DNA of 64,000 bases, taken from the NCBI RefSeq assembly GCF_022376445.1, contig NW_025955006.1, positions 124,001 to 188,000 on the forward strand, in the 5' to 3' direction. Within the stretch, counting starts at the first letter, position 1. Each line of letters opens with the position of its first letter. The notes under the pieces are model-generated. The model was not told where the DNA came from. It ran no database searches and saw only the letters and a list, made by a program, of their open reading frames with translations. The stretch comes from Fomitopsis serialis. Lineage: Eukaryota; Basidiomycota; Agaricomycetes; Polyporales; Fomitopsidaceae. A program made the translations under genes and the position numbers. Positions 35,161 to 44,683 of this stretch are shown here, one piece after another.

Positions 35161-35462
35161 ATGCCTTTCTTCGACAACAACAGCTACCAGGACACCACCT
35201 ACAGCTCCGGTAGGTCTTCCTCCCGTGCATCTTACACCCCCAAGGCTGACTGTTCTGATGCACAGACAACGTGGTGGAGGGCGGCGGTTTCGGCGGCGGT
35301 TTCGCCGACGACTCGTACCAGAACACGCAGACGACGGACACGTCGAACACGTTCGAGAGCACGCCGTGCGGCGGCACCTTCGACGAGCAGAATGTGCAGA
35401 CGACCGACCAGACGACGGTCCGGGACTCTTCGTTCGGAGGAGGCTTCGGAGGCAGGTGGTGA
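35161..35462 (+). CDS. Small Gly/Gln/Thr-rich protein of unknown function (81 aa)
   Basis: Two exons, 35161-35209 and 35266-35462, joined within a codon (intron GTAGGT...CACAG). The product begins MPFFDNNSYQDTTYSSDNVV, then EGGGFGGGFADDSYQNTQTT and DTSNTFESTPCGGTFDEQNV, ending SSFGGGFGGRW. It has no signal peptide or membrane segment, a single Cys, and low-complexity composition of Gly, Thr, Gln, Asp and Phe, as in small intrinsically disordered proteins. A clear TATA box and a short leader suggest strong or inducible expression. I do not recognise the family. Strong codon bias toward C/G at third positions supports that it is really translated. Confidence 0.75.
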
Positions 35463-36082
35463 ACGTCGCATTCGGCATGCGGGCGGCTTGCTGCGCTGGG
35501 AGGGAGTTTCGTGATTGTGTGCTGTACAAGTAATCTGCGAAGACGATGGAACTTCGTCGGTGGGGAATATGTGGATATGTGGATATGGTTCTCCATGAAG
35601 GACACGTATATCAATGGATTCTTGGCAATCATCCCATCAGTCTGTTCTGCTGCATGACCCGGAATAAGTGCATCGACACATGAAGATACGACCAGGAAGA
35701 CTCCCAGGAATAATTGTAGCTGGCGCTGCACATTTCGTCATCATCCACCTCTGGTCCACCGAGACGAGCCTGTGTGTCGGTAATCTCCCCAGGACATGCC
35801 CTGACGCTGTAACGTTTAAGCTGTTCGAATAGACCGGAGCACGGTCCAATGAGAACATTCCAATACCTCAGCGCCCAGCACTCAGTACTCGAAACCCACT
35901 CAAGCCACCAACTCGCCTTCAAGTTGCTCGAACATGGCATGAACATGCATGACATCCGAATGGCGTGATACACTGTGTTTGTGATATTGATGCAATGCAG
36001 CGAATGCGACGATACTAATACACACAGAACCCGGATAAAGCGATACTGTACAAGACTCGCGTAATCGTCATCGATTACCGCG
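35463..36082. other. Convergent 3' region
   Basis: 620 bp between two small convergent genes. No coding potential recognised; expected to hold two 3' UTRs. Confidence 0.5.
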
Positions 36083-36574
36083 TTACACCCTAGTATGCGC
36101 AGCGTCGGCCGGGGGCTGTCAATGACCGTCCGTCAGTGACCGGTCGCTCAGTAGGAAAGGGCATGAATCGGAGGTGCAGGGGTCAAGGAAGAGATGTAGA
36201 CAAGCAGTAGATACTCACGGCGGACTTGATGTCGAGCGCGCCCGCGAGGGAGTTGAACTCGCCGGTGGTGGGGACCGCCGCACCCGTGCAGACTGATGGT
36301 GCATGAGGAAAGCAGTGACAATGCGCGCCGTCAGCTCATCGTCGTAAGAGATGGAGATGGAGACGTACTGTCGATGACACGCTGCTCCGAGACGCCGATC
36401 TGCTGGGCGATCTGAGAGTAGGACAAGCCTGCACAGAACATAAGGACACGGTCAGCGTCGACGTCAATGGTGCCCCACTACTCCTCGCCCGGAGAGTAGG
36501 AGAAACGATGGGGAACACGAACCCTTCTTGTCCTTCGCGGCGGCGAGGGCAGCGCACTGTGGGTTCGGGGCCAT
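36083..36574 (-). CDS. 72-aa helix-turn-helix-like protein (cyanase N-domain-like)
   Basis: Four exons on the minus strand: 36523-36574, 36369-36428, 36219-36292, 36083-36115. All phases match and give 72 aa: MAPNPQCAALAAAKDKKGLS, YSQIAQQIGVSEQRVIDICT, then GAAVPTTGEFNSLAGALDIK and a short tail ending HTRV. The arrangement of helices (AALAAAKDKKGLSYSQIA, GVSEQRVIDICTG, EFNSLAGALDI) is like the N-terminal helical domain of cyanate lyase and other lambda-repressor-like folds, but the catalytic C-terminal half of cyanase is missing. Such mini-proteins may bind DNA or act as free domains; the role is unknown. A TATA box lies about 90 bp upstream (36663-36670). The last intron (36116-36218, 103 nt) is the least certain; reading through it would give a slightly different tail. 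Confidence 0.75.
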
Positions 36575-36662
36575 AGCGGTAGTGTAGATGCGAGAAGAGA
36601 GGTGGAAATGCAGTTGGTGGATGCGGGGAGAGCGCAACTGGCGTGCTTGTCCGCCGGGAGGA

Positions 36663-36670
36663 CCTTTATA
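36663..36670 (-). promoter_or_regulatory. TATA box of the HTH-like gene
   Basis: TATAAAGG on the minus strand, 89-96 bases upstream of the ATG at 36574. Spacing is the same as for the small gene at 35161. Confidence 0.65.
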
Positions 36671-37579
36671 CGGATGCCTGGGCGGAATCCGGATAAGGGC
36701 CACGCTGGAGTCTGAAGGGAGGGGGCCTTTCCGTCAATCAGATGACCGGTACCCGATCCTGGATAACATCGCTTATCGTCTGCTGCTGCATTGTTGGAGG
36801 AAGGCTACTTATATCCGGGTACCACAGATGCTGGATGTGGGGTGAAGTGCTGTGCATCAAGGGTGCGGTCAGACAGAGAAGCAAGACTGAGCAGAGCCTC
36901 GACAGCAGGGGAACCTACATTGGGGGTATATGGGTACAGTAGTGGGTGGGTAAGCGCGCGGCTACCAGGAGGAGGTGCTTAATGCGGATGTTGCAAAGGT
37001 CGTGATTACTATGCGGGATCCAAGGATGGTACCATGCTGGCAGCTGCACGGACTTCCTGCACAGGAATTCCCTCGCCGCCGAGAGGACCTTGCACGTCCG
37101 TAAGATACGTGACCCAGCAGAAGACACACCACCAGTGTGATCGCCCAGCGACTTCAGTCATGCAACCCAAAGAAGTGCAATACGCTCACAGATATCTGCT
37201 GCAGCATAGTATAGAAGTGAACAACTTGTTATCCCCGTCGACTCCCGAGCAACGACTTAAAATGGCGTCACAAGTATCTTGGTCGTGCAGATCACAGACC
37301 ATTTTTATGCAGGATACGCAGTCATCGGTACATTGCAAGGAAGCGATCCACCGCACTGGTGTAACACAAGCAGAAATCTATTAAGACAAGGGCTTGAAGG
37401 ACGCGACGACTGTAGAAAAACGCGTACCCTCGCGTCAGTCACGCGACACGACATGTCATGTCCTGTCACCCCGTGACAGGTCACGTCGCTCACAAAGCGT
37501 TCTGCACGACGTCTCATTCTGTTGATCGCCGTTCGTCTCGTCCTCCACATCCCTCAAGACACCTCCAAGCCCCACCAAG
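36671..37579. other. Divergent promoter region before RPS14
   Basis: About 900 bp upstream of the HTH-like gene (-) and RPS14 (+). No gene seen. Within the last 160 bp before RPS14 are an ACCCT element (37426), CAGTCACG (37436) and a perfect hairpin (37462-37480). Confidence 0.5.
37426..37480 (+). promoter_or_regulatory. Possible ribosomal-protein promoter elements and hairpin
   Basis: ACCCT at 37426-37430 followed by CAGTCACG at 37436-37443 resembles the HomolE-HomolD pair of fission-yeast ribosomal-protein promoters (ACCCT repeats and CAGTCACA). Directly after it CCTGTCAC and GTGACAGG form an 8-bp inverted repeat around CCC (37462-37480). Location 100-150 bp before the ATG fits a promoter, but the identification rests on motif similarity only. 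Confidence 0.35.
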
Positions 37580-38263
37580 ATGGTGAGTACGCCTTCCATG
37601 ACAGCAGTCCTCGCCTTCGACCACGAACTGCGCACGCGACGGTTGTCGTTCCCGATGGATGGCATGGCTGACGAGCGGATGCGGTCTTCAGCCCCCCAAG
37701 AAGACGAAGGCGCCCAAGGAAGAGAACCAGGTGTCTCTCGGCCCCCAGGTCGCTGAGGGCGAGCTTGTGTTCGGCGTCGCGCACATCTACGCCTCGTTCA
37801 ACGACACATTCGTCCATGTTACTGATCTCTCCGGCAAGGAGACCATCTCCCGTGTTACCGGTACGTCTATTGAAGTTCTACTGGGAAAATGGCAATCTGA
37901 GCAGTTGACTTGTAGGTGGTATGAAGGTCAAGGCCGACCGTGACGAGTCGTCGCCCTACGCTGCCATGTTGGCTGCCCAGGACGTTGCCACTCGTTGCAA
38001 GGAGGTCGGCATCACCGCCCTGCACGTCAAGCTCCGTGCGACTGGTGGTACGGGCACCAAGACCCCCGGCCCCGGTGCGCAGAGCGCGCTCCGTGCACTC
38101 GCCCGTGCGGGCATGGGCATTGGCCGCATTGAGGACGTGACCCCCATCCCCACCGACTCGACCAGGCGCAAGGTACGTTTGGCTAGTTTCTCCCTTTTCG
38201 TAATCATTGCTCATACAATATTTCTGTGTCATCCAGGGTGGTCGCCGTGGTCGCCGTCTCTGA
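37580..38263 (+). CDS. RPS14: 40S ribosomal protein S14 (uS11)
   Basis: Four exons: 37580-37582 (ATG alone), 37692-37860, 37916-38172, 38237-38263; 151 aa. The protein reads [20 protein letters not shown], has [20 protein letters not shown] and [20 protein letters not shown], then [20 protein letters not shown] and ends in the invariant [20 protein letters not shown] and GRRGRRL. uS11 sits on the small-subunit platform and contacts the 3' end of 18S rRNA. Length and ends match eukaryotic S14 exactly. The first coding exon consists of the start codon only, so the 109-nt intron 1 is essentially in the leader, as is common in fungal ribosomal-protein genes. Confidence 0.97.
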
Positions 38264-38682
38264 TCTGCAAAGATCGCAAAAGCTCTCTGGTCGTTCGTCA
38301 TGTATACTGCATACTGTCAATGATCAATGGTCGCCGCTCGACACGCATCAGGTTCGCCTGCCCCGTGGTCGATGCATCATCGTTCCCTGTCTATGTGTGC
38401 TTCTATGTGATGTGACTATCCGCCACTGCAATATGACTGTACTCCCAACACTGGTATCTATTCGCTGGTGTAGGTGTGGTTGATGAGATTCGGTCGTGAG
38501 TCGCAGTGTGAGTGAATGGCTGATGAGATTCCCGATTGAGCGCATCACGCCTTGATGTTGCTCCTTCGCAGCTGTCTTGATCTCCGAATATGGACTGACG
38601 GTTGTGGTGTCGACGAGGCCGACGCCGCTGTCAGCTATGCACCTCTCTGTTTTCGAACCATCATCCACCTAGCTTGAGACTC
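38264..38682. other. Spacer between RPS14 and the acyltransferase
   Basis: About 420 bp, 3' UTR of RPS14 and promoter of the next gene; nothing else seen. Confidence 0.5.
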
Positions 38683-40978
38683 ATGGAACTGAAACTCGTG
38701 TATCGCATACTTCGGGCGCTTTCAGACTCGGCTCTTGATTTCTACTCTGAAGTACACGTTGAAGGGGCACACAACGTACCTGCAGATGGACCACTTATTG
38801 TGTAGGTCCGTGTATGAGTCTACGTCAGTGCGACCTAATACGCGGCGTACGCCTTCACCAGGGTCTCGTGCCACCACAATGAGATACTCGATATAGCCAC
38901 CCTCGGTTGGTTTTTGCGTACTACATCTTGCCAACTCCTCTGACTCTCTGTTGCTTCACAGCGGTAACGGTCCCGCACAGGAGGCCACTCTGTTTCTGGG
39001 CGAAGTCATCGCTGTTCAGGAACCCGCTTGCCCGCGCGATCCTCCTCAGCTCTGGGAGCATCCCAGTCAGGCGCAATCCCAATAGCACCGCGGACCCTAC
39101 AAATGCCGACCGCCGTGCAACAGAGAGTGAGAGCGAGGCGCGTCAGGCGCTCTTTCGGGAGACATTCCGTGCGCTGGACGAAGGAAGAGGCGGCACGGTC
39201 GGTGTCTTCCCGGAGGGTACGAGTTACACGCAGCCGGGGATCGTACAAGTTAAGGAAGGTGCGGCGTGGGCGGCGCTGGAGTACCTGCGTTGGCTGCAGC
39301 AGGGAGGCGAATCGGAGGTGGGCGGGAGGGTGTTGGTCGTACCGGTGGGGATCGTGCATACGGCGAAGACGAGATACCAGAGTCGGGTGAGTGCACTCAG
39401 GGTCGTGTGACGAGGGGTTTGACTGACGTTACACTTGTACGGTCGTCCGCGTATTAGATGGCGGTTAGGTAGGTCCTCGGAGGTATCGCATAGCTTGCGC
39501 TTGCTGATGCAGTAAAAGATGGGGACTCCCCATAGACGTGGCGGACTTTGCGCGAGATCAAGACGTACAGACAGACGAAGACATGCGTGTCGCAGCCAGG
39601 AAGCTGACCGAAGAGATTGAACGGCGCATGGTTGAGCTAACGGTCAACGCGCCAGACTGGTCGGTGGCCCGCTAAATCAGTACGGGAAGCTGCTCAATTC
39701 TATTGCAGGGACACACTGTACGTCGCGAGAATGGCGAGGGACATGTTATGGGACGACGAACGAAACATAGCCGTGTCACAATTCACGGACGTCTCTCAGG
39801 CGTGCGTCGGTCTCCTCTGACGATTTCCAATTCTACCCATAATTAACCACCGGCCGTAGATTGATCGACCTCTTCTCAACACTGAATCCGCCACCCTCGC
39901 TCCCTCGAGCCCGCCGGTCTCTTCTGAACTACTACTCCCTCCTCCACTACAGCAACATCTCCCACGCACATCTCTCCGCACTCCTCCCCAGCCCCCACCA
40001 CGCTCTGCCCACATGCCCGCGCACCATCTCGCTCTTGGTCAGGCAATGTTTCAACACCGCACTCCACCCGCGCCTTCTGCTTTTCTTCCCTCCCTTCCTG
40101 CTGCACTTGCCTGCATACGCGCTTGCGGGTATAGCAGAGCGCGCGCTGGCTAGTCCGCGAAATGAGGAGACGCACGCGCAGTACAAAGCCATCTTCGGGA
40201 TGGTTGGGGCGGGTGCGGTGTATGGCGTCTTGGGGTGTCTGCTTGCGCGGATGGTGGGGCGGTTACCGATCTTGGAAGCCATGGCAGGGCAGTCAGTCGC
40301 TCGGATGGTGGTGTTAGGGCGGTGTTGGAGGTGGTCCAGCGTGTAGGGGTTTGGCTCGTACGGCATGGGGGTGTAGTGAGGGATGGTTTGGTGTTGGTTG
40401 GGTCGGTATATGTGACAGCGAAGGTGCTGTCGAGGTGGCATAACGCGCTTGTTGGAGGTGCGTACCAGCGCAATTGTCAGCGCAGGTTTACTAAATCACA
40501 TCCTATGCAGCAAACCTCAGGCAGTGAGTTCCGTTGCTCCCTGTCACTCGCATCCTACTCAACCTACCCCAGAACTCAGCGTCTCGCTACTGCGTTCAAG
40601 CTCGCCCGCGGCATCTGCTCGGCCCCCTCTTCTGATCTGACCCTCGAGCAACTGGAGCTCTACGGATCGCCCCCGGAACCACCTTTCAACCCTTTCATCA
40701 AGCGTCGTCCTGCTCAGGCAGCTCCAACGCCTGTCCTCCCGGCTTCGAAGAAGACCCGTCCAACTCGCGTGCCTCCATCATGGACGTTCATCCGGCCGCT
40801 GCTCGAAGCCCGCAGAGAGGCGTCATATGCCCTCTCAGATGCCCTCGCCGATCTCGAGACACACGTCGCTTCACTTGACGATGCCGTATCGTCCACGTCG
40901 CGAGATCCAACCGGTTTGGATTCGAACTCTCCCGCAGCGGCTCTCCACCGGCTGAGGCAGCTCGGGGCCTGCTTCTGA
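38683..40978 (+). CDS. Glycerol-3-phosphate/DHAP acyltransferase, SCT1/GPT2-type (599 aa)
   Basis: Ten exons joined in phase: 38683-38801, 38862-38905, 38962-39386, 39458-39468, 39513-39659, 39709-39801, 39860-40261, 40318-40457, 40511-40523, 40573-40978. The PlsC acyltransferase part has SCHHNEILD (in place of the usual HxxxxD block), RPLCFWAKSSLFRNPLARAI, SSGSIPVRR and the substrate motif GVFPEGTSYTQPG. The C-terminal half carries membrane segments (LLLFFPPFLLHLPAYALAG; GMVGAGAVYGVLGCLLA; GLVLVGSVYVTAKVL), as in fungal Sct1/Gpt2, which make lysophosphatidate at the ER for glycerolipid synthesis. The tail from 40573 is polar and probably cytosolic. Two exons are tiny (11 and 13 nt). In the first motif H-H-N-E-I-L-D keeps His and Asp. 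Assignment to this acyltransferase class is firm; SCT1 versus a related acyltransferase is not. Confidence 0.85.
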
Positions 40979-41359
40979 GTTCTGCGCTCGTCATGGACCG
41001 TGATGCATGATCGATTGATCCTTCCGCTCTTTCCCATCTGTTCGCATCTCAGTTGGTTGATGTGTCAAAGAGATAAGATTCTATGGGTTCTCGCGCGTGC
41101 ACGATCTATGTAGGACGGTGGTCATGGGTCACTGCGGAAGTACTGTAATGTGAGATGTGTGTTCTTCGGAGGTTCGTAACTAGATGGGGCAGGCATACTT
41201 AGGGCTACAGATCGAACCGTGGGCACAGGTATAGTCATAACGGTATCCAGGGTAGTTCTTTCCTTTCCGGATCCGTATACGAAAGACAACAAGCTGGAGG
41301 AGAGCAGATCATTAGATGCATAGCAGAGCGAGTCAGATACAATACAGGTGAGAAATTCA
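40979..41359. other. Convergent 3' region
   Basis: Roughly 380 bp between the acyltransferase and the presumed end of RING gene 2. No feature recognised. Confidence 0.4.
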
Positions 41360-44300
41360 TTGCGAGCATTCGTTACCTGCCGCTCCTGGCGCTCCAGAGT
41401 CCGCCCAGCAGACCATTCTGTGACCTGCCGATCGGGCGAGGTGCAGGCGCGCGAATGGCGAATCCTGGCCTGTGACGCTGACGGCAGACGAGCTGCCCCC
41501 AGCGATGGGTGAGAAGGACAGCAGAAGCCCTCCCTGAGATCCATGAGTGACGACAGGGAAGGATTCGCGTCTACCGCGGATGCAGGGGCCGAGGAGTGGG
41601 TCCGGTGCTCGCGGGGCGCGTACACAGGCGACTCGAAATGAGCAGACCGGGGCTCGCGCTCGAACGCGAGAGGGGGCAGACGGCTGGCGCTGGTAGATGC
41701 TCGGCGCAGTCGCTGGTGGAGGGGGGATGACTGCCTCACCGGACAACGAAGATGTCGCCGGCTGTTCTGTGGCGCGACTGGGAATGGTATGGCCATGAGT
41801 AGCACGGTTGTGCGCATGCTCAGAGTCACTCATGTACTCCCGATCGAGACGATGAGCCGACCCGCTGTGGGACCGTGGAGACGAGCCAGTAGCCACCTCA
41901 GGTCGGATTGACTGGGGGCGAGAGCTGTACAGCGGGACACCTGTCCTCGCACCCAGAATTGCCTCGGGCGGGTCTCGGGGATTGGGCGTGGATGCGTGTC
42001 TCTCGGAACGGTGGTGGCCCCGCGAGCCTTGACATCGTCAACCAGTCGCATAAGCGACTCCGTCACCACCTCCAGCTCCTGCGGCCCTCGAATGGTCTGG
42101 CGCACGGGCTGTCTGGTGCCTGCTTCGAGGAATATGCCCATGCCTTGTGTGGTATGGGCTGGCTGGGTATGCTCCGACGAAGCTACCGAGCGACCATACG
42201 ATAAGGGTCTGCTCCTCGGGGTCATGAAGTCGTCATGATCGATGGAGTCGGAGTCGCCTCCCACGGAGCTATCCGACTGCGAGTCCTCATCGGACGACCC
42301 AAGCAGGGCGGTTGGCTCTGGCAGCCCTAACAGGCCAAGGTCGCTGATGCTCGGGTTATGCGACGGGTTGTTGGACGAACGCGACGGGACCTGCGACGAG
42401 TGGACGGTCCCCCACGTCGTGGCAGGCGAGGCTTGCGTGTGGTTCACTTGCGGCGTGTTCACACCTAGAATGTTCATGATATCTTGACGATCTGCAGCAC
42501 TCGAAACGGTGCCTGAAGAAAGCGGCGGCACGTTCAGCAGCGCCATACCGCGGAGGCTCGCGTTGGACAGGGTGCTAGACTGGGAATGTGGTGCGGGGGC
42601 CGGTTCAGGCTGCTCTGATTCGACCACCGTCGATGAAGCCTGTCTGCGTGCAGATCGTCCAGATGGTGTGCGATCGCGATTCGCGCGAGGCTGGATGGAC
42701 CAGCTTCTGCCCGTGAGTTATCTTCTATGATTGGTTGTTCGTAGATCGAGCGTCCCCTAGCGTTCGCACCAGACATAGCGGGTGTTGCGGCGACGTTTCG
42801 CGAGGGTCCTGCTGTGCCATTCGAACGAGCGGACGCAAGAGACGCCTGCGACGGGGAAGAGTAGGGCACCTGGAACCAAGCATACCCAGTCCCGGGTACC
42901 CAACCGTACTGATAATACACAGTTTGACCCTGGTCGTCCTGCCCACGTCGCAGAGGAACACTACCGTCTGCGGGACTAGCCTGCGGGGGAGGCATACTGG
43001 GAGCAGGGGTATCGAGGGGGTTCCACGTTCGTCCGGGAGTAATCCTAGGGTTCTCGCGTTCAGTAGGACGAGGGGGTACTACCTTCCGCATCGATGAGGC
43101 TCCGGGTACGAGCACGGGCGTACGCAGGGTTCGATCGCGCCGTAATGCGTGTGGGTCTTCGAACCCGGACCAAACAGTAGATGGGGTCTGCGAACCGGTG
43201 ACAGTTTGAGCGATGCTGATCCGCTACTGGACATGGACGTCGTTCTGCGAATTTCAGAGTTGCTAGCAATAGCAGGTGAGCGGCCCATCGAAGCGAGACG
43301 GTCTGGGGACACGGGCCTCGGAGGCTCAGGAAGTGGGTTAGAGAAGTTTGAATCCTCGACATGTCTGGAGGAGCAGGGAGAGGGTTTGATAGGCTGTATG
43401 CTCGTGACATGTCCGGCGGTGGAAAGTGGGATACGATTGGCTTTGCGACCTGGACATGTCTGACGGACCCGGTAGATGGGATGTGGCGCCTTGTGATGTG
43501 GCGGCCTCTTGCACAGGAGAGGTCGCATTCGGAATCTTCGCGCTTTCTGTATGTGACAGATCCAATGAGCCGATAATTGAGTTGACGTCTTTGGTTGCGC
43601 AGAACGCAAAGAGGTGAGTTCAGCTTCGAGGCGCTCAAGCTGCGATTGATTCAGCATTCCTTGCGGGGCGGCTCAACGGATCCAACATACCTGACTGAAC
43701 AAACATGTCAAGTCATTGTGTGCTCGTGTAATGCAAGACCACTCACCTGCGCCACTTGTCATCTATTGTATGGATCTCCTCCAACAGGTTCTCTTCAATC
43801 GCACGGGAAGTCTTGATATCCTGGTCCTTGATACGTATCTTCCTATCGTATTCTTCCATGAGGTCTCGTATTGATTGCTTGTCCACGCGACTCTCCTGTT
43901 GAAGAGACTTGTATCTATGAAGGGCAGCAACAGCAGAGCGCAGTGCACGATGCTAAATGACCATCAGGGTGATGCCACGTCGAATGCTTTGAACACATGA
44001 ACGACTATAAAGTGGAAAGGGTGCGCGCTCTGCATTGGGTCATAGTAGGAAGAGGCGGTCTAGCGGCGTCGCTGCATTAGTCTACACACATACGGAAGGT
44101 CGGTGTAGTGATTCAAGCACAGCGACCTCCTCGTCCTCCATGATACTCGGGAAAGACACGGAAATTAGAGGCGCTATCGTTGCGAGCGAACAAGAAGAGT
44201 ATCGTAGCGATCGGAAACGCATGGAGCGCCACGCCACCGGCCAGAAGAGAAGGAGACTCACGGAGCTTGGGTTGTCTCCTTGAAGAGCAAGCCAATCGTG

Positions 44301-44683
44301 GACTTCGCCCAATACGGCGTTGACATCCTCATCTGGGGTATTCTCACCGAAGAACAGAGCCACATGCTGGATCAGCTCGGACTCTTCGGCCTGTGTTCGA
44401 TCGTCGTCGTCGCCGCCTGTGGCCAGACGGTCAACATGTAGCTTCTTGATACGATCAGGCTGGAAGGCTTTGCGGCAGAGGGGGCATGTGCTCGGATGCA
44501 GCAATCGCAGACATCTAAGTTATCGTGTTTGTCCATCAGCGGCTCAGTCTCTTCGAGTAGCTCTACACACCGCAGACAGAAGACATGGCCACAGGCTATC
44601 GCGTGAGGCGCATTCGCCGGGGTCGTCCAGTTATAACCGTCTAGACAGATGTCGCACGTCGAACTTGGGTGGACAATCAACAT
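41360..44683 (-). CDS. RING-finger/coiled-coil protein 2
   Basis: Minus-strand paralogue of the RING genes at 21-23 and 47-49 kb. Well-supported exons: 44571-44683, 44262-44514, 43747-43952, microexon 43691-43694, and an exon starting at 43639. The RING reads CDICLDGYNWTTPANAPHAI, ACGHVFCLRCLRLL, TCPLCRKAFQPDRI; the 56-nt intron at 44515-44570 interrupts CLR|C exactly as in RING gene 3. A helix ending VLGEVHDWLALQGDNPSS and coiled coils (HRALRSAVAALHRYKSLQQE, DKQSIRDLMEEYDRKIRIKD, LERLEAELTSLR) follow. Beyond 43639 open frames with disordered Ser/Pro-rich sequence continue to about 41360 (TVSSAADRQDIMNILGVN; SLGLLG-type acidic Ser stretches), but the frame changes several times, so the tail is either multi-exonic or damaged. 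Probably an E3 ubiquitin ligase by its RING. The 309-nt intron 43953-44261 is long, as at the same place in RING gene 1. Confidence 0.7.

Noticed and set aside
43079..43657. Uninterrupted 192-aa frame as the true tail of RING protein 2
   Set aside because: Its middle part is rich in His/Arg/Cys and lacks the repeat units seen in the other frames, so I did not accept it as the full coding sequence.
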